A stretch of DNA of 64,000 nucleotides from assembly GCF_001649575.2 (NCBI RefSeq), contig NC_051431.1:22050038-22114037 (forward strand), in the 5' to 3' direction. Below, in pieces: positions 10,922-21,161 of this stretch. The notes beneath the pieces are model-generated. The model was not told the origin of the DNA and ran no database searches. It saw only the letters and a list, made by a program, of their open reading frames with translations. The stretch is from Kryptolebias marmoratus. Lineage: Eukaryota > Chordata > Actinopteri > Cyprinodontiformes > Rivulidae. Position numbers and translations under genes: made by a program. Each line of letters begins with the position of its first letter. The first letter of the stretch is position 1.

Positions 10922-10945
10922 CCACTGGAGGGAAGAGATTCTCTG
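10922..10945 (+). CDS. Candidate linker micro-exon of vwa5a-like copy (24 nt)
   Basis: Acceptor TTCACTCACAG and donor GTATGA bracket 24 nt open in phase 1 (ATGGKRFS). An alternative in-frame acceptor 21 nt upstream (CTCATAACAG) would lengthen it to 45 nt. Weak donor; inferred from phase and position only. Confidence 0.25.
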
Positions 10946-11360
10946 GTATGAAAACTATTGATAAAGTTGAACCTTGTAAACACAAAGGTCTTTAATAATT
11001 TAGCTCTGAGACCAGAACATATTCCTAACTTAGATACAGCTAAAGGAAGGTTTGCTAAATGAAGTTTAAGTTTATCCGCTAACTGAATAAATATAAATGG
11101 CTCTAAAACATGAGTACAAAGCTCATCATTAGCCCACAGACTGGTGACTACTGTCCTGGCCTACTGTAGCTCTTTGACAGATAGGGAGCGTACTGGTCAT
11201 GTGTTTCATTTTGTGAACAGCAGCTGCAATGCTTTGCTGCCCAAAGATGTGCCTGTTTGAAAATTGGCGAAGTATGTGGGTGTGACCGATTGTCTTTACC
11301 TAAAAAATGGCAAATATCATCCTTTTCATTTAGTGTGATTGACATTGACCTCAAAAACTA

Positions 11361-11882
11361 ATCAGTTATAAATGTAATTACTTAAAAATTTTCCATAAAA
11401 AAACTTTGTGTGAGAAGTAGGATCCTGTAAGAGATCATCTCCAACATTGGTTGGGTTGCGTTTTTTAATCTGGGCACAATTGTTTCAGCCTCTCCTACCA
11501 TTAAAGATTTGAGGATTTGATCAATTTAAGGACAATGAGGACTCTGAGGTCTCTGATCTTCTCCACCAGGATTCAAACTTTCACTTTGTTTGTTTTTGAC
11601 TCTTTCTTAATCAGTGTAACAATAACGGAGTGTATTCAGTTAAAAAACCTTGAAAACCTTTTACACAGTGCAGGAGGTTCAGCAACTTGCCCAGTATCAC
11701 AGGGATTAACAACAGAGTTAAAAACAATTAAAAGAATTTGGGCTTCATGACTGGTGTTTAAAACCACATTTGATAAAAAAAGCAGTCTTAGTAGTCAGTT
11801 ATAAATCAGTTATAAATGTGATTACTTAAGAATCTTAAAAAAAAACTTTGTGTGAACATTGGTTGGATTGCGTTTGTTAATC
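11361..11882. repeat. Short imperfect direct repeat
   Basis: The stretch 11361-11470 (ataaatgtaattactta...aacattggttgg...ttgcg) recurs at about 11806-11882 with a 30-nt deletion. Each copy ends at a TTAA, the piggyBac target sequence, and the second abuts the piggyBac-like relic that follows. Confidence 0.6.
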
Positions 11883-12440
11883 TTTTGAGGAATGCAGAGG
11901 TCTTTCTTGCATCTTCAGAATCTCACTGGGAAGTTCCGGCCTTTTTTTTTTCTGACTGTTCCCAACATAGACAGCTTTGTCTTCTGAAGTTCATCTCCAA
12001 GACAGTAGGATGTAAAGAAGTTGTCACATATAATCTTATGACCTTGCAGCCCCATAGTCATCTCCAATACCACACGCATTCCCTGATTCTTCTCAGGTGG
12101 TCCTCCAGGTAGCTTTCCAGTGTATACTTGTAGGTTCCATGCATAACCGGGTTTTGCATCGCAGGCTGTCCATATTTTGCAGGCTTGTTTGACATATACT
12201 GTTGAAAAGGACAGCGTCCTCTGAATGGAATGAGGCGCTCATCGATAGTAACATGGGGCCAGGATTATACAATAACGGCAGAATTTTGACCAATTTATCC
12301 CAGACATCTCTGATCGCTGCAAGTTTGTCTCTCTCACGTCGACCAGCTCTGGTGTCATGGTTGTCAAATCGAATCACTCGAGACATCATGTGAAATGTCT
12401 CCAAAGACATTGTTGCTCGGAAGATTGGTCTTCCATTCTC
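11870..12440 (-). mobile_element. piggyBac-like transposase, central fragment (broken)
   Basis: On the minus strand from 12446 the blocks GRPIFRATMSLETFHMMSR, VIRFDNHDTRAGRRERDKL and DVWDKLVKILPLLYNPGP are typical of the DDE_Tnp_1_7 (piggyBac) domain. After these a frameshift moves the match into another frame, with further blocks to about 11880. Together with 12441-12719 it is a larger part of the same transposase family seen at 2955-3640. Dead copy. Confidence 0.85.
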
Positions 12441-13071
12441 TTCCATAAACTTGCAGTTGCTTCACCCTTTGACCTGTATACTCCAGCTACTACCAGGATT
12501 CCAATGTAAGCATGCAAGTCAGTTGGATCCAGTGGCTTCTATTTCTCTTGAAAGACATGCCTCCCCTCCACGTTGGTCATGTCGAGGATTATCTTCTCTA
12601 TAGGTGGGGATAGGAAGAGCTGAAATGCTGATTCAATATCATCAACTCTTGTGACAGGTGATGTGGTGTGGTGATGTTGACCATTTTATTTTACCATCTT
12701 TAGATGTCAATGTCCCCTCAGTGATGTGTGGTATAGGTGAGTAAAAGGATAATTGGTTTTGTGAAAATAAACATAATAAAGTAGATGTAGAACTACAGAC
12801 AAAGAATAAAAATAGTATTTTTTAATCTTACCTTAAGTCATTTGCTTATTTCAACATTTTCAAGATTTTGTTGTGAGGGGGTTGCTTTGTTAGACATGAT
12901 TACATAATAGATATTGATGATTAGAAAGTAATTTATTGCATTTAATTTGTATAAAAAAACAAAACTATATAGTTTGTGCCTGCTGTATTTTCATTTGCCT
13001 CTTTTGGTTGTAATGTAATGTTCTCATGTTTCTGAATCATTGTGAAGACTCATCTTCCAGGATGAGTGCAG

Positions 13072-13098
13072 CTTGTTATTCCCCACCAAATCTCATGG
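13072..13098 (+). CDS. Candidate linker micro-exon of vwa5a-like copy (27 nt)
   Basis: Same sequence and splice borders as 4472-4498, open in phase 1. Here it lies between conserved upstream and downstream vwa5a-like exons, so splicing into a message is possible. Confidence 0.35.
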
Positions 13099-13892
13099 GT
13101 GAGTTAAAAAAAAAGTTACATGTTGTGTTTTCCATACAAACAAAATAACTAGTGTGAACTTCATACATATGATTTATTATCAGGTCTAAAGAATCCACAT
13201 TAAAATCAGGTCCCTCTTTTTAGCTGATTGGAAACAAGTGTCTCTGACAATAAAATCCTTTAAGACAGATATCTCAAAATTCAATATAATGTACATGAAC
13301 CACTGGAACAACCTTCAGTTTGTTACATTTATGGGGATAAATCCCTCTTATGGAAGAAAAATATCAGATTTAAAGACATTTGGAGCTGATTCTTAAGGCT
13401 TCCTTCACACAAGATGATGACCCTGCTGTGTTCCTCACAACCTCCACGACCTTTTAGAACATGGCTGAACCTGTGTGTTGTTATTATTATTGTTATTAGT
13501 GGTGGTGGTTCTTGCGGTCGAGGTATGTCCTGTTTTCCTCGCTCTGAGAGCTCAGTTTACTTTTTGTTTTAGATCTAGAAGCAGCCAACACCTGACATCA
13601 AAACAGCTTTTAAATCAGTTGCAGAAAAACAAGTTTCTATGAGCTGTAGCTCCAAAACCTCTCATTTTTTGGTTAAAGCTGAGTTTGACACACATTTTCT
13701 CTGCAACTGTAACTGTAGTATGTTTTTGTGAATTTAAAAAGAAAATCACAACTTTATTGTTGGTTTCAAATATTTCCTGACCTACATTTAAGCTTTGTGT
13801 GAAAAAATGTTTGTTCAAGATTTCTTCCTATTTATAACAACATTTTTGAAGATTTTGAATCCAATAATTCACTGAATCTCCTCTCTTGTTAG

Positions 13893-13937
13893 CTGAAGAG
13901 CCTCTGTCACTGCCCCTAGAGCTTCATTCAGATCAAA
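13893..13937 (+). CDS. Candidate linker micro-exon of vwa5a-like copy (45 nt)
   Basis: Acceptor CTCTCTTGTTAG, 45 nt open in phase 1 (AEEPLSLPLELHSDQ), donor GTGAGT. Identical to 5293-5337. Length divisible by three and phase 1-1, like the true micro-exons of vwa5a. Confidence 0.45.
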
Positions 13938-14275
13938 GTGAGTAAAAGTATTAATGACTTACTGAAAACATCATGGAGACAACATTGTAAATTACACCAA
14001 AGTGATTATTTTATTCTCAATTATTTGTGTATTTTAATGACTTTGTTGTGGCATTGTGAAAAGAAGCCACTCAAAAAAACCTTTTAATGTCTGTTGATGT
14101 AAGATTAATCAACAAAACAATCATCTAAAACTCACATTTATTGTGTTTTAATCTTATAGAAGAACCAGTGTTTAGTTTGTTCTTCCTTTGTTTTTTAAAT
14201 ATTTAAACAATTTCTTGAGATGTACTAATGTGTCGTCTTTTTTTGATTTTTGTTTTATTGTCTCTTGTTTCCCAG

Positions 14276-14311
14276 AAATGAAGAAGGCTAAGAGTCGTTC
14301 TTCAGGACAGC
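14276..14311 (+). CDS. Candidate linker micro-exon of vwa5a-like copy (36 nt)
   Basis: Strong acceptor TCTCTTGTTTCCCAG, 36 nt open in phase 1 (EMKKAKSRSSGQ) and consensus donor GTAAGT. It lies just past the point where the two duplication copies part, so copy 1 lacks it. Its basic composition resembles vwa5a exon 16 (RKRTRTH), but this is only suggestive. Confidence 0.5.
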
Positions 14312-15280
14312 GTAAGTGAAAAACTTCATAAGAATCACACATTTCTTATCTGTAAACCAAACACCTTAGCAGACATCTTTCATCATCATATTTCATCTTT
14401 ACCAACATTCTGCTCATTTACAGGTTCAGTATTTTAGTTTATTCATCATAATACTTTTTTTTGTTCAGAAACTCATATATTAATCTTTTAAGACGCAGTG
14501 TGAGGACTGAATGACTTTATACGAAGGTGGCGTGAAGTCGAAAGGCACAAATTTCTCAATCTAAGAAGATGAATGCTGCTCGCTAAGATCCAGGAAGATA
14601 CTAACTACTTAGAAGTGCTTTAAACAACCCCCTGTATGCTAAGTGAGGAGAGGGTCCAAGTCTGGTCTCAATCTGAGCTGTCATTTCCATTCCACACTCC
14701 AGATAGACAAATGTAATCCATGAAGCATTCTCCAAATCAGGATTTACAATCAATACAGAAAGTTGAATCTTTGGTCTATCATTAGGCACCAGTGAAGTCT
14801 GTTTTTCTTTGTCTTATTCTCCAAACTTGTGTGATTCAGGGGAGTCACCTGCTGTCCCACAGCTCCAGAGAGACCCTCTGCTGCAGCTGGTCTCCCTGCA
14901 GAAGGCTTCTGGCTGCTGGCTGCTTGATGCACATCTGGCTGCTGTGCTGGGAAAGAGCAGTGAGGAGGTGGAGAAGTCCAAGCCTGCAGCGGTGGGTCAT
15001 CGTTCCCTTTTGATTATCATTTGTGACAGTTATTTTAACAAGTTTCTGGTTAAAAATAAATAAATAAAATGTAACAGTTTTTGAAGCATAAATTGTAAGT
15101 TGTCTAAGTATTCACCATCATTGTTATTTTTTGTTGTTGTTGCTTTTGCCTACAACTTGCTGTTATGATTATTAGTAATGGACCTACACAAAATACTCCA
15201 AAACAGTAAAGTGAAGTGGAGTAAAACTGAAGTAATTCTAAAATATACAAAACTCAAAAGTGGTGCATGCGTATGTAAAT

Positions 15281-15578
15281 GGTAAATTGCTTGCACCTGT
15301 ACTGCGCTGTATGAAGTCCAAGGACTCCAATGCGCTTCACACTACATCCACACACTGATGGTGGTGAGCTACATTGTAGCCACAGCTGTCCTGGGGGGCT
15401 GACAGAAGTGAGGCTGCCACACATCAGCGCCACCAAACCCTCTGACCATCACCAGTAGGCAAGGCAGGTAAAGTGTCTTGCCCAAGGACCCAACGGCTGA
15501 CATGGACGGAGCGGGGGCTCAAACCGGCAACCTTATGGTTACAGGACGAACCCCTATCTCCTGGGCCACTGCTGCCCC
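15281..15578 (-). mobile_element. tRNA-derived SINE in an intron
   Basis: Read on the minus strand it starts GGGGCAGCAGTGGCCCAGG, which fits a pol III box A region, and about 45 bp later has GGTTTGAGCCCC, which fits a box B. A non-tRNA body with 'ccttgggcaagacacttt' follows. I recognise this as a widespread teleost interspersed family. It sits between exons 14840-14991 and 16798-16921 of the vwa5a-like copy. Confidence 0.7.
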
Positions 15579-15734
15579 ATATGTATTTACCCCCCTTTGT
15601 TTTTGTACCCCAACTATTATTGTTAGAAGTCACATAATTGGTTAAATAAGATCTTCCTGTGGGCAATCAAAGTGTCAAATTATCTAAGAGTTTGTGCATA
15701 AAAAAAACTGTATACACACCCAGACTCAACAGCA

Positions 15735-16525
15735 GTGCAACATCTGTAAGTAGTGTGGGCCACTAACAAGCTAGAGGCAGCATGAAGACCAAGGAACTCT
15801 CCACACAGGTCAGAGACAAGATTGTTGAGAAGAACACGTCAGGGCTGGGTTATGAAAATTTCCCAAAACCCTGAACATTCTTTAGAACTCCATTAAATCC
15901 ATTATTAATAAAGTATAGGAAGATTCCAGCCAAACAAACCTGCCAAGAGACGATCGTCCACCAAAACTCACAGACCGGGTAAGGAGGGCATCAGTCAGAA
16001 AAACCTCCAGGAGGCTAAAGGTAAACCTGATGGAGCTGGAAGAAGGGAAGATTTGTCCATAAGACCGCTATAAGCTGCACAGAGCTGGGCTTCATGGAAG
16101 AGTGGTGTACAGTGAAAATCTGAAGGACTTGTTTTGAGTCTTTCTCAGATTTGAGACGAGGATGGCGGTTCACCTTCCAGCTAGACCACAACCTCAAACA
16201 CTCTGCTGAAGCAACACTCCAGTGGTTTAAGGACGAACGGTTACAAGTCCTGGAATGGACTTCCCGGACATATGGTAGCAGTTAAAAAAGGACAAAGAGG
16301 CAGTTGGAGTAAGGACAGAGGACGCAGATCGCAGGGAGAAATGGAGGAGGATGACTCTCTGTGGCGACCCCTGAAAATTTCTGTTTGCAAGCAGCACCCA
16401 GCCAACTTGAAGGAGCTGGAGCAGTTTCATCATGAAGAATGGACAAATATTACAGTGGCTGAATGGACCAAGCTCATGGAAACATTTGCTGCAAAAGGTG
16501 GCTCCAATTAGTAGTAATCTGGGGC
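15735..16525 (+). mobile_element. Tc1-like transposon remnant
   Basis: Near 15782 the plus strand encodes a Tc1-type N-terminal block (MKTKELSTQVRDKIVEK), followed by sequence with repeated frameshifts. The C-terminal transposase block LKELEQFHHEEWTNITVAE is at about 16407-16465. The middle (about 16285-16385) is replaced by unrelated repeat sequence. Inactive, intronic to the vwa5a-like copy. Confidence 0.75.
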
Positions 16526-17327
16526 GTATGCGTACACATTTTTCCATTTTATTTATATTTTTTATTTTCTCATTTCACTTTATTAATCTGAAGTATTTGC
16601 ACACATCCAGTACTAATAATTAAGTTAAAAATAAAATTTAGCAAATGTAAAATAAAACAAAATGCCAAGATGGTTGGGGATACATTTGCAACCTTCTGCA
16701 AACTTTAATTTTTCTCAGGTAAAAAGTAGCAGAATCTTTAACCTGTGCAAGTTTGTTGTATTTGACCATAATTAGTTTGTTTCTTTTTGTGAATTAGGGC
16801 AACAAGGACGTGTACGCCACCATTTTGGCTCTGATCTGGCTTCATGGTTTCAAACTGGATGCAAGTGAGGAGTGGGAGCTTCTGGCTGGGAAAGCTGCAT
16901 CATGGCTTCATGCTCAGAATGGTAATGCCCACAACGACTGACTACTGTTTAACTGTGTGTAAAGGTTAAAAACATTTTTTTTTTTAACTTTTCTTTTTTT
17001 CTCTCCCTCTTATTTTCAGCTCCGTGTGTGCCAGAGTGTGTTGAAGCTGGAAATGCATTGTTGGGTTGCAGCGTGAAAAAAGAAACTCTTGGGCTCTAAA
17101 CCTTTCCCTAAAGTGGCTTCACCTTCAGGGTTGTTTGACAGAAGCAGGTTTTGTCCTTCTAACAAGCTTTCTGCTGCAAATTACTGGTACAATATTTACC
17201 CACGTACTTACCACTGTGCCTACATATATTCTCACTGGGGCTTTTTCTGGAGAGATAAAGAACGCAAAGAACTTGCGTTTTGTTTTGCTGCTTCAACACT
17301 TTGTATCTGAAATGGTTGTGGTTTAAA

Positions 17328-17333
17328 AATAAA
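17328..17333 (+). terminator. Polyadenylation signal of vwa5a-like copy
   Basis: Canonical AATAAA about 230 bp after the stop codon at 17099. The only clear signal in a plausible 3' UTR. Confidence 0.5.
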
Positions 17334-18512
17334 TTGAATTAAGGAATTATATATGTAAACAATTAGGAGGGGTGTGATCGTGTGCCTGGTGAATAAACAA
17401 TTAATCATCAATCATTGCTGTCAATCATCTTGTCTTGAGAATAATTTTTTTCCCATGTTTTAGTTTAGTCAAAATCATTCCATATTGAATAATGAAGAAA
17501 TCAAATGATCTTTAGTTCACCTTATAAGTGGTGTATGTCAGGCCACTATAGATTTTGAAAATCAAAAAATAAACAGAAAACAAAAACAACTATTCAGCAT
17601 TCTTATGGAGAACTCGGCATCTTTTTATTTGTTAAAAAACAAGCACAAATATTCCAAATGTACTGCACTAGTGTTGGCCTGTTGAAGATGACTTTTTCTT
17701 AAAGGTTGAGATTAAAAAAAGCAAGTCAAATAGATAAAAAGTTACTTATTTTTGTGTGTGAAAATGCAGAGTGAATGTTGAGTGCTGATGACTTAAGTGA
17801 AAAAAAGTGAAAGTGTGTTGACTAGTAGCTGAAGTTTTTAAGGTTGTCTGCAATATTTGAAGAAGGACAAACGGGGGGGGGGGAAAGCACAAGGAGACAC
17901 AATAAACAGCATCCATAAACAGACTAAAAGAACGCATATGAAGATGAAGGATGCATAAAAAAGGACAAGGTGATTAAAATGACATAGGAGGCCTTTAAAA
18001 ATACAAAGTTTGCATAAAACAAATAAGAAGATGGATTGTAGTTGCGTAGTGCTTTTCTATCCATCTGGAAGTCCCACAGTATCTTAGCCCTGCCATTTAC
18101 CTATGTTAATTTGGAGTATTGTATAATTATTACTTATAATCACATGAAAATTTAAATCCGGAAGGCTTTGTACCCATCTGTTTTATTTTACGCAGCCACA
18201 ATTAAAAATCCTCCCGACTGGGGTTAGGGGTGCAGATGAGGGTCATCCATTTCTCTGATTTAATTATCAGACCAGACTCAAGACAACCTCAACCCGTGGG
18301 AGGGAGAAAAAAGGGGACAGCCTTGTGCACAATATAGCAACTAAATAAATAAAACAACCTATATCCTGTTTTTTTTGTTTGTTTTTTTTTTCACAGAAAA
18401 TGCAATGCAATTTGGGAAATTTGTGTGCTTAATACTTCAGGAAACAGTCCGCCCCTCTAATAATCATTGCTGAGGAGCTGCTACTGTACATAAACATAAA
18501 AAAGTACAGAAA
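17334..18512. other. Intergenic between the two vwa5a copies
   Basis: AT-rich, with an 8-G run near 17875 and homopolymer tracts near 18370. No exon, RNA gene or clear transposon end recognised. Confidence 0.5.
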
Positions 18513-18660
18513 AGGATTAGGGCCACCAAAAAAGAAAAAAAAATGAATCCTGACTTTAATCTCAGAATTCTGAATTCTGAGATGAAAGTCAGATTTCTGA
18601 GATTAAAGTCAGAATTCTGAATTTAAAGTCAGAATTCTTTTTTTCGGTGGCCCTAATCCT
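18513..18660. mobile_element. Palindromic MITE with internal AGAATTCTGA repeats
   Basis: Ends are inverted repeats: AGGATTAGGGCCACC at 18513-18527 and its exact reverse complement GGTGGCCCTAATCCT at 18646-18660. Between them lie several tandem and inverted units of the form 'tttaatctcagaattctga', each containing the EcoRI-site palindrome GAATTC. No coding capacity. The whole unit could fold into one long hairpin. Confidence 0.8.
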
Positions 18661-18949
18661 CTTCCGTAAAAAAAATAAAATGGACACAGGAATTTATTTT
18701 TTTAATAAATCTAAAAAACGCAAAAAAACAAACAAACAAAAAAAACAAACAAAGGCACATGAATGTAAATAGTTAAAGAAATATATAGAAGTTACAAAAA
18801 CCGAAAGTCATAGCTGGTATATAAATGTCGTGAATGGTTGAAATAGCTGTAGTATACAAAAGTAACGCGTCCAAAAAAAAAAAAAAAAAACCCAACGGAA
18901 TAAATTAAAAAAACAGGAAAACACTGTTCGGGATGTAACCGCCCCTGTT

Positions 18950-19141
18950 TGCAGACCCGTGTCATAAAGCGAGCGCTCCCAAGAGGCGTGGCTCTGACGT
19001 CATCATGCGGCTGAGCAATGACTTATATGGATCCATATGTCATTGCGGCTGAGCCACAAATATTGGCTCTGAAGCCCGGATACACTAGTACGGACTGAGA
19101 GACGCTCACCTGCGCGCGCGCGCAAGGTGTTTACAGCACAG
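18950..19141 (+). promoter_or_regulatory. vwa5a: vwa5a promoter and 5' UTR exon
   Basis: A GC-rich, CpG-containing block directly upstream of the gene. It has a GAGGCGTGGC box (18983-18992), a full cAMP response element TGACGTCA (18995-19002) and an imperfect palindrome at 19016-19045 centred on ATATGGATCCATAT, flanked on each side by TGCGGCTGAGC. Half of the palindrome (CTTATATGG) resembles a CArG/SRF site. A CG-alternating run lies at about 19111-19123. The non-coding first exon is inferred to end at 19141 before donor GTAGGT and to splice to exon 2 at 21162. The transcription start is not determined. Confidence 0.6.
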
Positions 19142-19254
19142 GTAGGTGTGTTTTCTTTGAACTGACGCAGCCCAGCGTGGTGTAGAGTTGGCTGCTTGTC
19201 GCCCGCCGCCGGAGACTCTTGTGTGTTTGTTCTCACGAGTCACTGAGCGGATTT

Positions 19255-19565
19255 TAACTTAACTTTCAGAAAGTAATTATTTTCTCGACGGCTGTGCAGC
19301 TGATTTAGCTATTAGCATGAACCCAGTTTAAGGTGGCCGCCACACAGCTTAACAAGAAACACTCTGGACTCGGTCGAGTTTCCAGATACCGGACTCCAGT
19401 TTGGTGTGGTAGTAGCCGAGAGTCGTTCACGAGACGTTAACGGGTCGCGCGAGAGACAGCAGCGCACAAAGTTGAACCAAAACTGTCATTTCTCACCAGA
19501 TGGTCTACAACTGTGTCATGAAAGGCGGGGTGGGGCGGGCGATATGCATTCTTCCAGTAAGCGCC
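19255..19565 (+). repeat. Interspersed repeat family 1, diverged copy in intron 1
   Basis: Keeps the family landmarks 'aaggtggccgccac', 'tttggtgtggtagtagc', 'gagagtcgttc' and 'gggcgatatgcattc' in order. Unlike other copies it is rich in CpG, perhaps because it borders the vwa5a promoter. Confidence 0.65.
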
Positions 19566-19953
19566 AGGTCTTTAATTACAAATGTAAACTACACTGGGAG
19601 ACATTTGGCGTAGTTAAAACGCTTAAGCTTGTGATTTGTCCCAGTGAGTTGGAGCGAGATTAATGACTGAGCTGACTTGGGTCATCCATTCGTAAAGACA
19701 ACATTTCCAGTCTGACTCTAACTTCGTCCTCCTGACTACCAGCAGCTCCAATCTGTCCTCTGTGGAGGACATTTGTGAACCTGAATATCTCCCACCCACT
19801 GCATACTACTGAATGAACTCCTTAATGTGAAGGGCTGGGGCTAATTACCTTACAAAGACTGGGGAATTAAAAAAACAAAAACCAAAAAAAAACCCATTGT
19901 GATTGGACAATATATATATTATTTTATCTGGTAGTCAGGAGGTTCTTCATATA

Positions 19954-21139
19954 CAGGTGCTGGTCATAAAATTAGAATATCATGAAAAAGTAGATTGATT
20001 TCAGTAATTCCATTTAAAAAGTGAAACTTGTATATTATATTCATACATTANNNNNNNNNNNNNNNNNNNNNNNNNNNNNNNNNNNNNNNNNNNNNNNNNN
20101 NNNNNNNNNNNNNNNNNNNNNNNNNNNNNNNNNNNNNNNNNNNNNNNNNNNNNNNNNNNNNNNNNNNNNNNNNNNNNNNNNNNNNNNNNNNNNNNNNNNN
20201 NNNNNNNNNNNNNNNNNNNNNNNNNNNNNNNNNNNNNNNNNNNNNNNNNNNNNNNNNNNNNNNNNNNNNNNNNNNNNNNNNNNNNNNNNNNNNNNNNNNN
20301 NNNNNNNNNNNNNNNNNNNNNNNNNNNNNNNNNNNNNNNNNNNNNNNNNNNNNNNNNNNNNNNNNNNNNNNNNNNNNNNNNNNNNNNNNNNNNNNNNNNN
20401 NNNNNNNNNNNNNNNNNNNNNNNNNNNNNNNNNNNNNNNNNNNNNNNNNNNNNNNNNNNNNNNNNNNNNNNNNNNNNNNNNNNNNNNNNNNNNNNNNNNN
20501 NNNNNNNNNNNNNNNNNNNNNNNNNNNNNNNNNNNNNNNNNNNNNNNNNNNNNNNNNNNNNNNNNNNNNNNNNNNNNNNNNNNNNNNNNNNNNNNNNNNN
20601 NNNNNNNNNNNNNNNNNNNNNNNNNNNNNNNNNNNNNNNNNNNNNNNNNNNNNNNNNNNNNNNNNNNNNNNNNNNNNNNNNNNNNNNNNNNNNNNNNNNN
20701 NNNNNNNNNNNNNNNNNNNNNNNNNNNNNNNNNNNNNNNNNNNNNNNNNNNNNNNNNNNNNNNNNNNNNNNNNNNNNNNNNNNNNNNNNNNNNNNNNNNN
20801 NNNNNNNNNNNNNNNNNNNNNNNNNNNNNNNNNNNNNNNNNNNNNNNNNNNNNNNNNNNNNNNNNNNNNNNNNNNNNNNNNNNNNNNNNNNNNNNNNNNN
20901 NNNNNNNNNNNNNNNNNNNNNNNNNNNNNNNNNNNNNNNNNNNNNNNNNNNNNNNNNNNNNNNNNNNNNNNNNNNNNNNNNNNNNNNNNNNNAATCATCA
21001 AAATTAAACGAAATAAACATTTGAAATATATGAGTTTGTATGTAATGTATGAATATAATATACAAGTTTCACTTTTTAAATGGAATTACTGAAATCAATC
21101 TACTTTTTCATGATATTCTAATTTTATGACCAGCACCTG
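19954..21139. mobile_element. Tc1/mariner-type element with perfect long TIRs
   Basis: Terminal inverted repeats begin CAGGTGCTGGTCATAAA. The left TIR (19954-20050) is identical, as far as it is visible, to the reverse complement of the right end (21043-21139), that is at least 97 bp. TA dinucleotides at 19952-19953 and 21140-21141 are the expected target duplication. The interior is almost all Ns (20051-20992), so presence of a transposase is unknown. The element lies in vwa5a intron 1 and its right end is only 22 bp from the exon 2 acceptor. Confidence 0.9.
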
Positions 21140-21161
21140 TATTTGTTGGTCTCTGCCGCAG

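Larger units (their letters stand above)
12441..14260. repeat. Segmental duplication, copy 2
   Basis: Second copy of the sequence at 2955-5670, lacking the 884 bp corresponding to 3234-4117; the junction is at 12719 with 1-2 bp of shared sequence. It lies inside the truncated vwa5a-like gene and carries the micro-exons 13072-13098 and 13893-13937. Confidence 0.9.
9727..17099 (+). pseudogene. 5'-truncated vwa5a-like paralogue (3' half)
   Basis: Exons homologous to vwa5a exons 14 and 19-21 are present in order: 9727-9956, 14840-14991, 16798-16921 and 17020-17099 (stop TAA 17097-17099). All have AG/GT borders and the same phases as the complete gene downstream. Candidate micro-exons of the linker lie between them (listed separately). 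Protein matches include LTVHRLAARTVIRSLE, SVQSGVSSSFTSFIAV, DPLLQLVSLQKASGCWLL and TILALIWLHGFK, the same blocks as in vwa5a. No VIT or VWA domain exons are found between 1 and 9726, where a dead LINE and an N gap lie. The surviving exons have no stops or frameshifts, so this may be a recent pseudogene, a gene reusing a new 5' end, or a gene whose front is missing from the assembly. It sits about 4 kb upstream of intact vwa5a exon 2 in the same orientation, consistent with tandem duplication. Confidence 0.8.

Noticed and set aside
16272..16511. 79-codon ORF in the truncated vwa5a-like gene's intron
   Set aside because: Its C-terminal half is Tc1 transposase and its first half is other repeat sequence; not a gene.
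20001..21092. Several overlapping ORFs of 317-354 codons on both strands
   Set aside because: They are open only because they run through the 942-N gap inside the Tc1-type element.
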